From: Bacteroidota bacterium
GTDB taxonomy: Bacteria; Bacteroidota; Ignavibacteria; Kapaibacteriales; NICIL-2
DNA length: 64,000 nucleotides
Direction of reading: 5' to 3'
Assembly: GCA_019695345.1 (NCBI GenBank)
Contig: JAIBAE010000008.1
Location: 1 to 64,000 of the forward strand
Both the position numbers and the translations under genes were made by a program. Positions 9,713 to 18,030 of the stretch are shown in pieces. How positions within the stretch are numbered: position 1 is the first letter of the stretch; every line of letters starts with the position of its first letter. The notes beneath the pieces are model-generated. The model saw only the letters and a program-made list of their open reading frames with translations, was not told the DNA's origin and searched no databases.

Positions 9713-10090
9713 ATGAATGAGAATGAAATTTCGAAAGTAATCTTTGACTTCTCACTAAAAATACACCGAACTCTTGGTCCGGGACTTCTTGAGAGTGCCT
9801 ATGAATCCTGTTTGTATTATGAATTACATAAAGCAGGATTTACTGTTTCCCAACAAAAGCCATTGCCATTAGTATATGAAGATGTTATGCTTGAAGCGGG
9901 ATACAGAGTTGATTTATTAGTTGAGAACTCTGTGATTATAGAAGTTAAATCTGTAGATAAACTTGCTCCTGTTCACTTTGCACAAGTTCTTACATATTTA
10001 AAATTTTCAAACTGCAAGTTGGGAATTCTCGTGAATTTTAATGAATTTCTATTGAAAGATGGATTTAAACGTGTAGTGAATAAACTTTAG
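9713..10090 (+). CDS. GxxExxY family protein (PD-(D/E)XK-like)
   Basis: 125 aa. The family signature GLLESAY is at residues 24-30. A nuclease-like core follows, with D67 in YRVDLLV and E77-x-K79 in IIEVKS, matching the D...ExK arrangement of PD-(D/E)XK folds. The length is normal for the family. Biological function is unsettled in the literature. It stands alone between a CGCAAAG-rich patch on the left and a family B repeat on the right, and its AT content exceeds that of the neighbouring housekeeping genes. This fits a mobile, repeat-associated gene. Confidence 0.88.
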   Translation: MNENEISKVIFDFSLKIHRTLGPGLLESAYESCLYYELHKAGFTVSQQKPLPLVYEDVMLEAGYRVDLLVENSVIIEVKSVDKLAPVHFAQVLTYLKFSNCKLGILVNFNEFLLKDGFKRVVNKL

Positions 10091-10114
10091 ATATGAAGTA
10101 CAATAATTGAGTAT

Positions 10115-10184
10115 GCGCCGGATAAACGGTTGGCTCGCACCGGGTTGGCGCGCTGTATGGGTTGCTTCGGCAATGACGGGAACC
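10115..10184 (-). repeat. Family B intergenic repeat, copy 3
   Basis: The minus strand reads GCCGAAGCAACCCATACAGC then GCGCCAACCCGGTGCGAGCC, a near-consensus subtype 1 copy, immediately downstream of the GxxExxY gene. Confidence 0.75.
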
Positions 10185-10327
10185 ACCATTTTTGCCAATA
10201 ACAATATGTTTATGCTATACACGTTGGAATTTATCAACTAATAATACAGTGGTTGGTATTAAGTGCGGGGAGTTTTCTATATTTGCCCACGCATTTGTTA
10301 TAACCAGTATACTCACACGGAGTTACT

Positions 10328-10687
10328 ATGAAATTCCTGATAGAACAAGACGACAACGTTGTTGTCTTTACGCTGAAAGAAAATCGTTTAGATTCACTTG
10401 TTGCACCCGATGTAAAAGCAGAATTACTTATTGTTTGCCAGCCAAACATCGAAGCACTGATAATAGATTTATCCAAAGTGGATTATGCTGACAGCACCGG
10501 GCTAAGTTGTTTACTATTGGCACACCGCCAATTAAAAGAACACGATGCACCAGTTGTACTTGTTGGTGTACGCGAAACCGTCCGCAACTTATTACGCATC
10601 TCGCAAATGGAATGGCTATTTGAGTTCTACGAAACCGTAGAGCAAGCCTTTGCCGATATGCAAACCGAGGGCGGCAACGGCGCATAA
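10328..10687 (+). CDS. STAS-domain anti-sigma factor antagonist
   Basis: 119 aa, a single SpoIIAA/RsbV-like STAS domain. The phosphorylatable serine is S56 in the motif DYADSTGLSC (DSTG at 55-58). Proteins of this family bind an anti-sigma kinase when unphosphorylated and so release a sigma factor or act in partner switching. No cognate kinase or phosphatase lies nearby, so the partner is unknown. It is monocistronic, with a good terminator at 10715-10750. Confidence 0.88.
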   Translation: MKFLIEQDDNVVVFTLKENRLDSLVAPDVKAELLIVCQPNIEALIIDLSKVDYADSTGLSCLLLAHRQLKEHDAPVVLVGVRETVRNLLRISQMEWLFEFYETVEQAFADMQTEGGNGA

Positions 10688-10714
10688 CACAAACGCATTA
10701 CAAACGCAACACGC

Positions 10715-10750
10715 AACGCCGCAATCTTTAACCGGGTTCGGCGTTTTTTA
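10715..10750 (+). terminator. Rho-independent terminator of the STAS gene
   Basis: Stem AACGCCG (10715-10721) pairs with CGGCGTT (10739-10745), and a T-run follows directly. It lies 28 bp after the STAS stop. Confidence 0.75.
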
Positions 10751-10767
10751 TTTGGTAGTTGTTTATG

Positions 10768-10831
10768 GGCTACCGCCCAAGCGGCACCAAAACGTATTGC
10801 AGTACAACAACTTCATTCTGCCGGAAAGAAC
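10768..10831 (+). repeat. Family A structured repeat, copy A2
   Basis: GCTACCGCCC box, then CGGCACC and TGCCGGAAAGAAC. The stem is CGGCA/TGCCG, a compensated C-G to G-C change at the second pair relative to the consensus CCGCA/TGCGG. Confidence 0.75.
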
Positions 10832-10957
10832 ATTGGCGTACAGCCAAACACACATCGTATAGTAGTGTGCTAAGAAGAAATCATTTTTGGATAAACCATA
10901 ACTTAGCAGGATATTCGTACTATATGTTGATGTTCACAATAATAACAAAGGAAAACA

Positions 10958-11665
10958 ATGAGTACCAACATTGATGAAATCATGAAAAACTCTTTTGCCG
11001 TAGATTCATCGGCAGATGCACAACGTGCTTTTATGCAACGTATTTATGCCTGGATGGTTGGCGGGTTACTATTAACGGCAGCGTTTGCGTGGCTAACAAT
11101 AAGTGTAGGAGCAATCACCGAAATAGTATTTAACATCCGTTGGATATTAATGCTTGCCGAATTTGGATTAGTATTCTATTTATCGGCACGGATTGAAAAG
11201 ATGGCTGTTTCTACTGCCCAGATTATGTTTATGGTGTACTCGGCACTAAATGGATTAACCCTTAGCATAATATTCTTTGCATACACTCTCGAATCAATCA
11301 GCACGGTGTTCTTAATTACTGCCGCAACATTTGGCGCGACATCATTGTTTGGTTATGTTACCAAACGCGATTTAAGCAGTGTTGGCAGTTTTATGTTTAT
11401 GGGATTGATTGGTATTATCATTGCATCAATTGTAAACATCTGGTTACAAAGTTCAGCACTGTATTTTGCTGTATCGGTAATTGGTGTTTTAGTATTTGTT
11501 GGTTTAACAGCATGGGATACACAAAAATTCAAATCAATGTACGAAGTTGAATTACAAAACCCCGAAGCAGCTGCAAAAATTTCAATACTGGGTGCATTAA
11601 ACTTATATCTGGACTTTATTAATATGTTCATATTTATTCTCCGTCTGTTAGGTAACCGCAGATAA
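10958..11665 (+). CDS. Bax inhibitor-1/YccA family membrane protein
   Basis: 235 aa integral membrane protein with about seven hydrophobic helices, in the BI-1/UPF0005 (TMBIM) family. A cytoplasmic N-terminus of about 30 residues is followed by the usual RIYAWMVGGLLLTAAFAW opening helix. The helix containing LSIIFFAYTLESISTVFLI and the late segment FVGLTAWDTQKFKSMYE are also characteristic. Eukaryotic and bacterial members are linked to ion (calcium) leak or membrane stress, but the bacterial role is poorly defined. AAAGGA lies just upstream of the ATG. It is followed after 30 bp by the TPR gene, possibly as an operon. Confidence 0.9.
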   Translation: MSTNIDEIMKNSFAVDSSADAQRAFMQRIYAWMVGGLLLTAAFAWLTISVGAITEIVFNIRWILMLAEFGLVFYLSARIEKMAVSTAQIMFMVYSALNGLTLSIIFFAYTLESISTVFLITAATFGATSLFGYVTKRDLSSVGSFMFMGLIGIIIASIVNIWLQSSALYFAVSVIGVLVFVGLTAWDTQKFKSMYEVELQNPEAAAKISILGALNLYLDFINMFIFILRLLGNRR

Positions 11666-11695
11666 TCAACTTGTTATTGGATAAACGCAACCTTT

Positions 11696-13441
11696 ATGTC
11701 AGCATCGTACAAATTTGCATTGGAAGCACAAAAACACCTTGGTAGCGGAAACGCTGCCGAGGCAGTACGTATGTTGGAAGAAGGTTTGCAAACATACCCC
11801 GAGTATGCAACGGCATATACCTTACTTGCCCGTGCGTACATGAACATTAACGATAACACAGCAGCAATGCAATCGGTTGAACGCGGGTTAAAGTATGTTC
11901 CGGCCAATAAGGCATTGGTTACGTTGCAAGGTCACATAGAATCGCTGATAGCTGTACAAGCATCAACTACGTTAACCGAAACACGTACAGATACGCCGTC
12001 GGTAACCACAACTCCTACGCACGAAAAAGTATTTGTAGCAACGGAGCAATCTACAGCACCATCGGCGTTTGTTATTACAAACACAACCGAAACACATACC
12101 ATAACCGATACAATACAAAGCGATGGTTTTAGCAATGTAGAAGATGATTCGGAAAACTGGCTCACCGCCGCCGAACTAACCGAAGATGTTGTTGAAGATT
12201 CAATTGCAGAGCAACTTGAAGAAGAACAACGAACCGAACATGAACTCAATCATAATCCGGAAGTTCTGCAAAGCGATGTACTATCGAACGTGGAAGATGA
12301 TACCGACGATTGGTTAACCACAACCGAGTTAACCGAAGACGTTGTTGAAGAACAAATTATAGAGCAACTTGCCCAAGAAGAACGAACTGAGATTGCATTA
12401 AACAACAATCCCGAAATTATACAAAGCGATATTCTCTCGAACATAGAAGACGACTCAGGCGATTGGCAAACAGTAACAGAATTTGCCGAGGATGTTGTTG
12501 AAGATAAAATTGTAGAACAACTTGCCCAAGAAGAACGCACAGAAACATCACTTACCAGCAATCCCGAGGTTTTGCAAAGCGATATTCTTTCTATTACAGA
12601 AGACGACACCGAAGATTGGCAAACCGTTGCAGAGTTAGCAGAAGATGAAGCAATAACACGACTGCTATCGGAAGTACCTGCCGATACAGGTGTAATACTT
12701 CCAGCTCAAATAACCGAACAAGAACACTCTGAACAACACGACACACAAAAACCATTAACCGATTCCCTACTGGAAAAAATTACGGTAGTCGGCTCGGAAA
12801 TACGCGTAGATGATTCGGTAAAAGAAATCATCACTGCGCAACATCATGTCCCATACTTACGGTTAATAGAAACTGCCAAAGTAGAAGGACACACCGGGCG
12901 TACATTACGTAGCCATAATTTGCGGTTAATCCCCGGTTTAGAATACACGCCCTTACGTATAGAAAGTTCGCGCAAACAACAACGGCATAAAACTAATGTA
13001 CCCGAGCCGCCGCCATTTCCGGCAATACGTGGCTCGCGAATGCAGCAACACATGATGCCTTCGTTCACATTTAGTCCGCCACCGTTACCCGATTTAGAAT
13101 CATCCCTGCGGAACCGACTTGGCGCAATACCAAACGCCGAGCAACAAGAAGCATCGCGCAAGCTAAGTCCGTTAGAAGAATTAGCCGCACGCTTAGAGCG
13201 CGCACGCATACCCGCTGTTGCCGAGATAGACGAAACGCCACAACCAATACCGCCACCAACTACAACCAAAAACAAAACCGAAGGCATTGTTGTAAGCGAA
13301 ACCATGGCACTCATCTACGAAAAACAAGGCGCGTTAGACCAAGCAGTTTACGCCTACACACAACTCATTGCCGAGAAACCCGAAAAAGCAGAACACTTCC
13401 GCCAAAAGATAGAAGAGATTCAATTACGAATGGAAGTATAA
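11696..13441 (+). CDS. TPR protein with acidic 51-residue internal repeats
   Basis: 581 aa, no signal peptide, so probably cytoplasmic. TPR-like helices occupy residues about 1-75 (YKFALEAQKHLGSGNAAEAV, YPEYATAYTLLARAYMNIND). One more TPR sits at the C-terminus, about 535-578 (MALIYEKQGALDQAVYAYTQ). Between them lie three full and one partial copies of a 51-residue acidic repeat (from residue 143), then a proline-rich stretch of about 150 residues. The layout suggests a scaffold with protein-binding ends and a repetitive spacer. No enzymatic domain is visible and the function is unknown. Confidence 0.8.
   Translation: MSASYKFALEAQKHLGSGNAAEAVRMLEEGLQTYPEYATAYTLLARAYMNINDNTAAMQSVERGLKYVPANKALVTLQGHIESLIAVQASTTLTETRTDTPSVTTTPTHEKVFVATEQSTAPSAFVITNTTETHTITDTIQSDGFSNVEDDSENWLTAAELTEDVVEDSIAEQLEEEQRTEHELNHNPEVLQSDVLSNVEDDTDDWLTTTELTEDVVEEQIIEQLAQEERTEIALNNNPEIIQSDILSNIEDDSGDWQTVTEFAEDVVEDKIVEQLAQEERTETSLTSNPEVLQSDILSITEDDTEDWQTVAELAEDEAITRLLSEVPADTGVILPAQITEQEHSEQHDTQKPLTDSLLEKITVVGSEIRVDDSVKEIITAQHHVPYLRLIETAKVEGHTGRTLRSHNLRLIPGLEYTPLRIESSRKQQRHKTNVPEPPPFPAIRGSRMQQHMMPSFTFSPPPLPDLESSLRNRLGAIPNAEQQEASRKLSPLEELAARLERARIPAVAEIDETPQPIPPPTTTKNKTEGIVVSETMALIYEKQGALDQAVYAYTQLIAEKPEKAEHFRQKIEEIQLRMEV
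12122..12667 (+). repeat. In-frame 153-bp coding repeats (3.6 copies)
   Basis: Units start at 12122, 12275, 12428 and 12581 (partial). Each encodes a 51-residue module with shared landmarks: a start such as DILSNIEDD, then a Trp, EDVVE, EQLAQEERTE and NPEVLQS. DNA copies have diverged, so the duplications are not recent. Confidence 0.9.
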
Positions 13442-13444
13442 TTC

Positions 13445-13507
13445 TGCTATCGCCTGACCGCACCAACACTCAATCCTACAACACCCTCACCATGCGGAAG
13501 AAAACGT
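13445..13507 (+). repeat. Family A structured repeat, copy A3
   Basis: It starts 4 nt after the TPR gene stop, in sense: GCTATCGCCTGACCGCACC ... ATGCGGAAGAAAAC, stem CCGCA/TGCGG. Confidence 0.75.
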
Positions 13508-13605
13508 CTCTGTACAAAACAACGGTTATCGTGAAATATGTAAAGACGTGATTTGTTATTACACAGGTATGATTTAGAAATGATTAATTCTGTCTTACCA
13601 TTTTT

Positions 13606-13634
13606 GTCGTAGCGACGCGATACCTCGCGTCGTA
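13606..13634. repeat. Perfect hairpin GACGCGA-tacc-TCGCGTC
   Basis: A 7-bp perfect stem with a TACC loop (13614-13631) inside GTCGTAGC...GTCGTAAC flanks. It has no T-run, so it looks like a small palindromic repeat rather than a terminator. The remainder of 13508-13683 shows nothing further. Confidence 0.6.
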
Positions 13635-13683
13635 ACAGGCAAAAGGAATAATTCTTAGAGATTCGACAAGGAATTAGCAGTCT

Positions 13684-13849
13684 TAGAAACTGTTTAAGAA
13701 TTATTTAGAAACTGTCACACCCGAGAAATCGGGTGTCCATTTCACGAGATTAGAGATATGTGGATTCCCGATAAACGTTTACTCAGCGTTTTCGGGAATG
13801 ACGATCTTTGCTTTACATCATCCGATTTAAAACTTAAACAGTTTCTTAA
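13684..13849. mobile_element. Family C MITE-like element, copy C1
   Basis: About 166 bp bounded by inverted TAGAAACTGTTTAAG and CTTAAACAGTTTCTTA. Inside are a perfect hairpin ACACCCGA-gaaa-TCGGGTGT and a second arm pair ATTCCCGA ... TCGGGAAT. It has no coding capacity. It matches the copy at 18492-18660. Confidence 0.8.
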
Positions 13850-13867
13850 TTCATATTAGTATTGCCC

Positions 13868-14395
13868 TTATTGATAATCAGATTTGTGCAAACACATAAT
13901 AAGTTGATCCCAATATGTACTGTTATGTTTAAAGGCATGGTGCAGGTAACTGTATTGCGTAAAGCCCAACCGTTTATACAATTCTATTGCATTGTTATTA
14001 TCATGAACAACACCAAGTTCAATAATCTCGATAGATTCATTGCTAAAGGCGTGTTGTATTGTTTGCCGAAGTAGCGTAGTTCCTATACCGTTACCTTTAT
14101 ATTCTTTACGTACGTACATATTGCTGATTGTGCCACGGTGCTGTTTCTTTATTCTTGTTTCGTGTATAAAACCGCACATGCCAATTAGTGTATCGTTATC
14201 AAACGCTCCATACAGAAAGCTATCGGTAGTGTTACGTTCTAAGTACGTATCAAACTTTAGTGTTGGTGCTGCTATTTCTTCTTGATACAATACACCAAAG
14301 TTATCGGGGTATTGTTGCAAACACTCAAGGCGTAGTATTCTGTACTGTGCCTTATCGTTATTGGTAAGCAGACGGTATGTAATGTCTGTATTCAT
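13868..14395 (-). CDS. GNAT family N-acetyltransferase
   Basis: 175 aa, about the usual length of a single GNAT domain. Motif A, the acetyl-CoA pyrophosphate loop, reads VRKEYKGNGIGTTLLRQ, with K100-GNGIG-T. The preceding strand with the MYV motif and the C-terminal ELGVVHDNNNAIELYKRLGF segment are standard. It transfers an acetyl group from acetyl-CoA to an unidentified amine; the sequence resembles the RimI/small-molecule acetyltransferase type. It is isolated between repeats, and its stop lies about 20 bp from the MITE-like element C1. Confidence 0.88.
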   Translation of the reverse strand: MNTDITYRLLTNNDKAQYRILRLECLQQYPDNFGVLYQEEIAAPTLKFDTYLERNTTDSFLYGAFDNDTLIGMCGFIHETRIKKQHRGTISNMYVRKEYKGNGIGTTLLRQTIQHAFSNESIEIIELGVVHDNNNAIELYKRLGFTQYSYLHHAFKHNSTYWDQLIMCLHKSDYQ

Positions 14396-14459
14396 GTTTT
14401 TGCTCTTTTACAAAGTTGCATTACATCTATCAACGATAAACGTTTGGTAGCGTTGTGCA

Positions 14460-14520
14460 TGTTCTGCTCCGCACACTACGGTTGTTGTGCGCACACCACA
14501 CGGCGCGGATTGCGTTAGCA
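14460..14520 (-). repeat. Family A structured repeat, copy A4
   Basis: The minus strand reads GCTAACGCAATCCGCGCC ... GTGCGGAGCAGAAC. Stem CCGCGC/GTGCGG with one G-T pair. It starts 12 nt after the stop of the beta-helix gene, in sense. Confidence 0.72.
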
Positions 14521-14531
14521 AAACTTGTGTG

Positions 14532-16358
14532 CTATTCTGTTATCGCAAATAAATACGATGTTACAGTAGTTGAACTTTGCAGTACAAACGCGTACACACC
14601 TTTTGGCAAACCAAGATGATGCAGTTGTAGTTGTGTTGTGTTAGGTTGCAACATAGCACTGTAAACACTGTTGCCGTTAATAGAGTACATTGTAACACGG
14701 GTTGCAGTAAATATAGTTGTATGGATGTGCAACGTGCCATTGTTATACCAAACAACATTTGAGTTGTGTTGTGTGTTGTTATCGGTTACATCGGTAGTTG
14801 GTGAGTTTTGAATTGCACCCGCCACCGGATTACCATCGCGGAAATCATTCTTAAAATCACGGAAGAAAAAGTTAGAATACCCCCCATGAACTGTTTCCGG
14901 TTTTGCAGGGCGGTCTTTACCGGTAAAGTCGGGGATAGTAAACGTTTTGGCAGTTTGGATTTTCCCTTTTGCAACCGGAGAAAAATCTCCGCGCTCGGCA
15001 TCGGTAAAGTCGGGTTGCAATGTATTTATGGAATTTTCTTTTCGGATTTGTTCTTCGTTACATGTTGGGTTATCAACGCCGCAACCGTTTTCATCGCCAA
15101 CGCCAAGTGGTTTCGATTCATTACCATTCCAAATAATATTACCTTTAAACACAAGATTATCGTCGGCAAGGGTTGGTGTAGTTACATTACTGCCTGCCTG
15201 AAAATCGCCGCTGTATTTTCCAGCAATTGTAAAATGCTGGAACTCGCTTTGGTATCCTTCGGGGTTGTAGAAGATGTTATTGTACACAAACACATTTTTA
15301 TTGGGGATGCGTGTGTAATTATCACCATCGGCAATACGGCTGTTGCCCCAACCACCATAGGTAAGATACACACCACATGTATCAAAGTCACTTCCGGGTT
15401 GCCCATCGCACGAGCGAGAGCCAAACACTGCTTCGAACACGTGGCTACGTTTACCGCAACGGTACGCAGTGTTATGAGCAATAAGAATGTTATATCCGCC
15501 ATTTACACCAAACGCAGCGCCTTCGCAATCGTGTACAATGTTGTTTACAATTTTACAATCGTACGCTTCGTAGTGAAGCCACGGTACGGACATAAACTGA
15601 AATCCTGTTCCTTGTCCGGCGGTGTATCCGCCCGTACCGCCATCGTAAAATTCGTTACCGTTAATGGCTAAATATCCACTGCCACCTTTTGTATAAAAGG
15701 TCCAATCGCCGCTGTTGTGAATCTTGTTATTCTTAATATGCCCAAATTGTACGGCAACCATATCAACAGCGTTATCCCACGCACCGGAAATATCGCAATG
15801 TTCTATATACAAGTATTGGCTTTGGTTTACCTTTAAGCATTCTTGGGTTGTTGTTCTGTTCCCTTGTAGTGTGCAGTTGCGTAGTAATACAGTTTTGCAA
15901 TGGTCTATGTGAACTACATCGGCAGTAGCATCGGGTGCATTTAGTGTTAGCCCAATCAGATATATGTAGTTGCAATTGGCAATGTTAAATCCGGTTGATA
16001 TGCTAACCGATGAAGCTCCTTCTTCCGATTCAATTATCACAGGTGCTTGCATTGTTCCCCAACGGTTCTCCCAATACTGCGGAAAGTGCGCATTTGTATA
16101 GGTACCACGTTGCAGAACAATCTTAACGCCAAGTATTAAGTTAACATTTGGTGTAATCTTGTTCCATGCTGCGGTTACGGTAGCAAGCGGCTTTTCACGC
16201 GAACCGATGTTATCGTCACTACCCGTAGCAGGATTTACATACTGAATCATAAACTGTGGTGTGCCCATATCAAAAGCAAGATTGTTCACATCCTGTGCGC
16301 GGGAATCTACAAACACTATACTTACAACTGCAAAAACGGTACAAAGAAGTGACTTCAT
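14532..16358 (-). CDS. Secreted right-handed parallel beta-helix protein with T9SS sorting domain
   Basis: 608 aa. A Sec signal peptide (MKSLLCTVFAVVSIVFVDSR, cleavage near AQD) is followed by PATGSDDNIGSREKPLATV, the typical entry to parallel beta-helix proteins (the DUF1565/pectate-lyase-like class). Helix rungs extend over about residues 60-330 with recurrent N-x-I/V-x-N-N patterns (IKNNKIHNSGDW, IVNNIVHDCEGA, VYNNIFYNP). About the last 70 residues form a Por-like C-terminal sorting domain (VTMYSINGNSVYS ... LGLPKGVYAFVLQ). It is probably a surface polysaccharide-binding or lyase protein; no catalytic residues could be assigned. Confidence 0.82.
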   Translation of the reverse strand: MKSLLCTVFAVVSIVFVDSRAQDVNNLAFDMGTPQFMIQYVNPATGSDDNIGSREKPLATVTAAWNKITPNVNLILGVKIVLQRGTYTNAHFPQYWENRWGTMQAPVIIESEEGASSVSISTGFNIANCNYIYLIGLTLNAPDATADVVHIDHCKTVLLRNCTLQGNRTTTQECLKVNQSQYLYIEHCDISGAWDNAVDMVAVQFGHIKNNKIHNSGDWTFYTKGGSGYLAINGNEFYDGGTGGYTAGQGTGFQFMSVPWLHYEAYDCKIVNNIVHDCEGAAFGVNGGYNILIAHNTAYRCGKRSHVFEAVFGSRSCDGQPGSDFDTCGVYLTYGGWGNSRIADGDNYTRIPNKNVFVYNNIFYNPEGYQSEFQHFTIAGKYSGDFQAGSNVTTPTLADDNLVFKGNIIWNGNESKPLGVGDENGCGVDNPTCNEEQIRKENSINTLQPDFTDAERGDFSPVAKGKIQTAKTFTIPDFTGKDRPAKPETVHGGYSNFFFRDFKNDFRDGNPVAGAIQNSPTTDVTDNNTQHNSNVVWYNNGTLHIHTTIFTATRVTMYSINGNSVYSAMLQPNTTQLQLHHLGLPKGVYAFVLQSSTTVTSYLFAITE

Positions 16359-16422
16359 AAAAAGGGAACAGATAAATGGAACAACTGAATAAGTATCGGT
16401 AATTATTAACTACAGTAAAACT

Positions 16423-17553
16423 CTATGGCAATGTGCGGACTATGCGGAAACCAACATTATACACCGAGTGATGAGGTTGATTTTGTAACCTGCGCGGAAG
16501 GCGTTGATTAAATGCACCATCTAAAAAGCTACCACCGCGAATTACCCGTTCAGTACCAACAGCAACACCTGTTGGGTTAGTGCCCGATGATTGTTTGTAA
16601 GAAGTATTATCGTAATAATCCCAGCACCATTCTGCTACGTTACCGGTAACGTCGTAAAGACCAAACGCGTTAGGGCGTTTTAGCCCACCTTTGTGTACCG
16701 ACATATCGGAGTTTAAACAATACCAACCAATAACATCAAGGTCAGAATCCAACGTATCAGTATCCATACACGAAGCACGTATTTGCTCAACTGGTCCACC
16801 GTAGTAATCGGTTGTAACACCAGCACGGGCAAAGTATTCCCATTCAGCTTCGGTTGGCAGGCGGTAACCCGATGCCGAAAACAGACACTGCACAGTATCG
16901 CCCTTTATACTATAACATGGCGTGTAACCGGACCGAATTGACAAACGATTACAATAGTCAACTGCCTGAAACCACGTGATGTTTTCAACGGGGAACGAAC
17001 TATCCTGATGCCACGAAGGCGATGCCCCCATAATTGCATTCCATTGAGCTTGTGTTACCTCGTATCTACTTACTAACAGCTTTCTGGAAATAGAAACCTG
17101 ATGTACCGGACTTTCGTTTTCGGTAACGGTTGAACCCATAGAAAACGTTCCACCTGTAACAACCGCCATGTCAATCACGGGAATAACATCGCGGATATTG
17201 ATAAGCAATCCCGCTTCTTTAACAACGGTTCCTTTTTCGTAATTCACCATACGCACAGTTACGTTATACAACCCGGGTTTAGCAAACGTATGCGTAACCG
17301 ATGTTGAAGTTTTAAGCGATGTTGTTGTGGTATCTTCGTCAAAATTCCAATCGTAACGGATAGGTAAAGTAGTAAGCGAGTGGTTAGCAGTAAACGTGTA
17401 TTCTTTTGCTGTGTTGCCCTCGGTGCCAAGCATTAGATTGCTTGTTACATGCAGTTCATCAACGGTATTTATTACGGGTTCTACGGTGTTGCAAAACTCA
17501 GATGCACACACGCATAACGCCATCAAACAATATAGAGCAACCTGTTTACGCAT
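16423..17553 (-). CDS. PKD domain plus formylglycine-generating-enzyme-like (SUMF1) lipoprotein
   Basis: 376 aa from the ATG at 17553. The longer frame to 17616 is not favoured, because MRKQVALYCLMALCVCA begins a signal sequence directly. Residues about 30-125 form a PKD-like Ig fold (IRYDWNFDEDTTT ... FAKPGLYNVTVRM). Residues about 135-376 form an FGE-sulfatase domain: VTGGTFSMGS, EVTQAQWNAIMG, GYRLPTEAEWEYFARAG, VTGNVAEWCWDYY, RVIRGGSF. Bacterial proteins of this type often lack FGE activity and act as cell-surface structural or gliding-associated proteins. No sulfatase gene is adjacent, so sulfatase activation is not implied. Confidence 0.85.
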   Translation of the reverse strand: MRKQVALYCLMALCVCASEFCNTVEPVINTVDELHVTSNLMLGTEGNTAKEYTFTANHSLTTLPIRYDWNFDEDTTTTSLKTSTSVTHTFAKPGLYNVTVRMVNYEKGTVVKEAGLLINIRDVIPVIDMAVVTGGTFSMGSTVTENESPVHQVSISRKLLVSRYEVTQAQWNAIMGASPSWHQDSSFPVENITWFQAVDYCNRLSIRSGYTPCYSIKGDTVQCLFSASGYRLPTEAEWEYFARAGVTTDYYGGPVEQIRASCMDTDTLDSDLDVIGWYCLNSDMSVHKGGLKRPNAFGLYDVTGNVAEWCWDYYDNTSYKQSSGTNPTGVAVGTERVIRGGSFLDGAFNQRLPRRLQNQPHHSVYNVGFRIVRTLP

Positions 17554-17639
17554 ATTCAATAATACAACAAAGTAATCAATAATTACACAGAGTATTGCAA
17601 CACGGTAAGGACACAACTACAGAGTATTGGTTTCACTCT

Positions 17640-17702
17640 GTTGCCGAAGCAAGCCATACTGCGCCGTCACACAGGCGGAGCCAACCGTTACAGCGGCGCG
17701 GG
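17640..17702 (+). repeat. Family B intergenic repeat, copy 4
   Basis: TTGCCGAAGCAAGCCATACT then GCGCCGTCACACAGGCGGAGCC-type and CCAACCGTTACAGCGGCGC. It is the left arm of an inverted pair with 17886-17943. Confidence 0.75.
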
Positions 17703-17754
17703 TTTACTTGCGGATTCCGACTTAACATTGACGAACCACTTAGCGAAACGAAAG

Positions 17755-17850
17755 GTTGTTTAGCCCTTGCGTTCTTTGCGTGATATATTCTGTGTACGTC
17801 GGATTGCTCGCAAAGTACGCAAAGATTCGGTCAGGTGAAGTACGCAAGGA
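17755..17850. repeat. CGCAAAG inverted-repeat patch between two family B copies
   Basis: CCTTGCGTTCTTTGCG at about 17764 faces CGCAAAGTACGCAAAG at about 17810. The same layout recurs at 63290-63370. Between 17554 and 18030 no gene is seen. Confidence 0.6.
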
Positions 17851-17885
17851 TGTGTATAAACACGATGTATTCTGCGCGACGCAGA

Positions 17886-17943
17886 TCGTGTGGCTCGCAC
17901 CGGGTTGGCGCGCTTGAGATTTGCTTCGGCAGAGGCGGGGAAC
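17886..17943 (-). repeat. Family B intergenic repeat, copy 5
   Basis: The minus strand reads CCCCGCCTCTGCCGAAGC then GCGCCAACCCGGTGCGAGCC: near-perfect subtype 1 consensus. Confidence 0.8.
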
Positions 17944-18030
17944 CAAATGCCTATCATGTTTTATTTGTCAGGGTAGTGTTGGGTAAAATAGTGTAAGTTC
18001 GTGCAGACTATATAAACGCAATGGAATGTT

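Noticed and set aside
12844-13314. 156-aa minus-strand frame (and similar ones at 12250-12609)
   Set aside because: Antisense to the TPR protein; the Ser-rich composition reflects reverse reading of acidic repeats.
13614-13631. GACGCGA/TCGCGTC hairpin as a terminator
   Set aside because: No T-run follows on either strand; it looks like a small dispersed palindrome.
14808-15671. 287-aa open frame on the plus strand
   Set aside because: Antisense to the secreted beta-helix gene; amino-acid composition of a reverse-strand shadow, and the true gene has a signal peptide and sorting domain.
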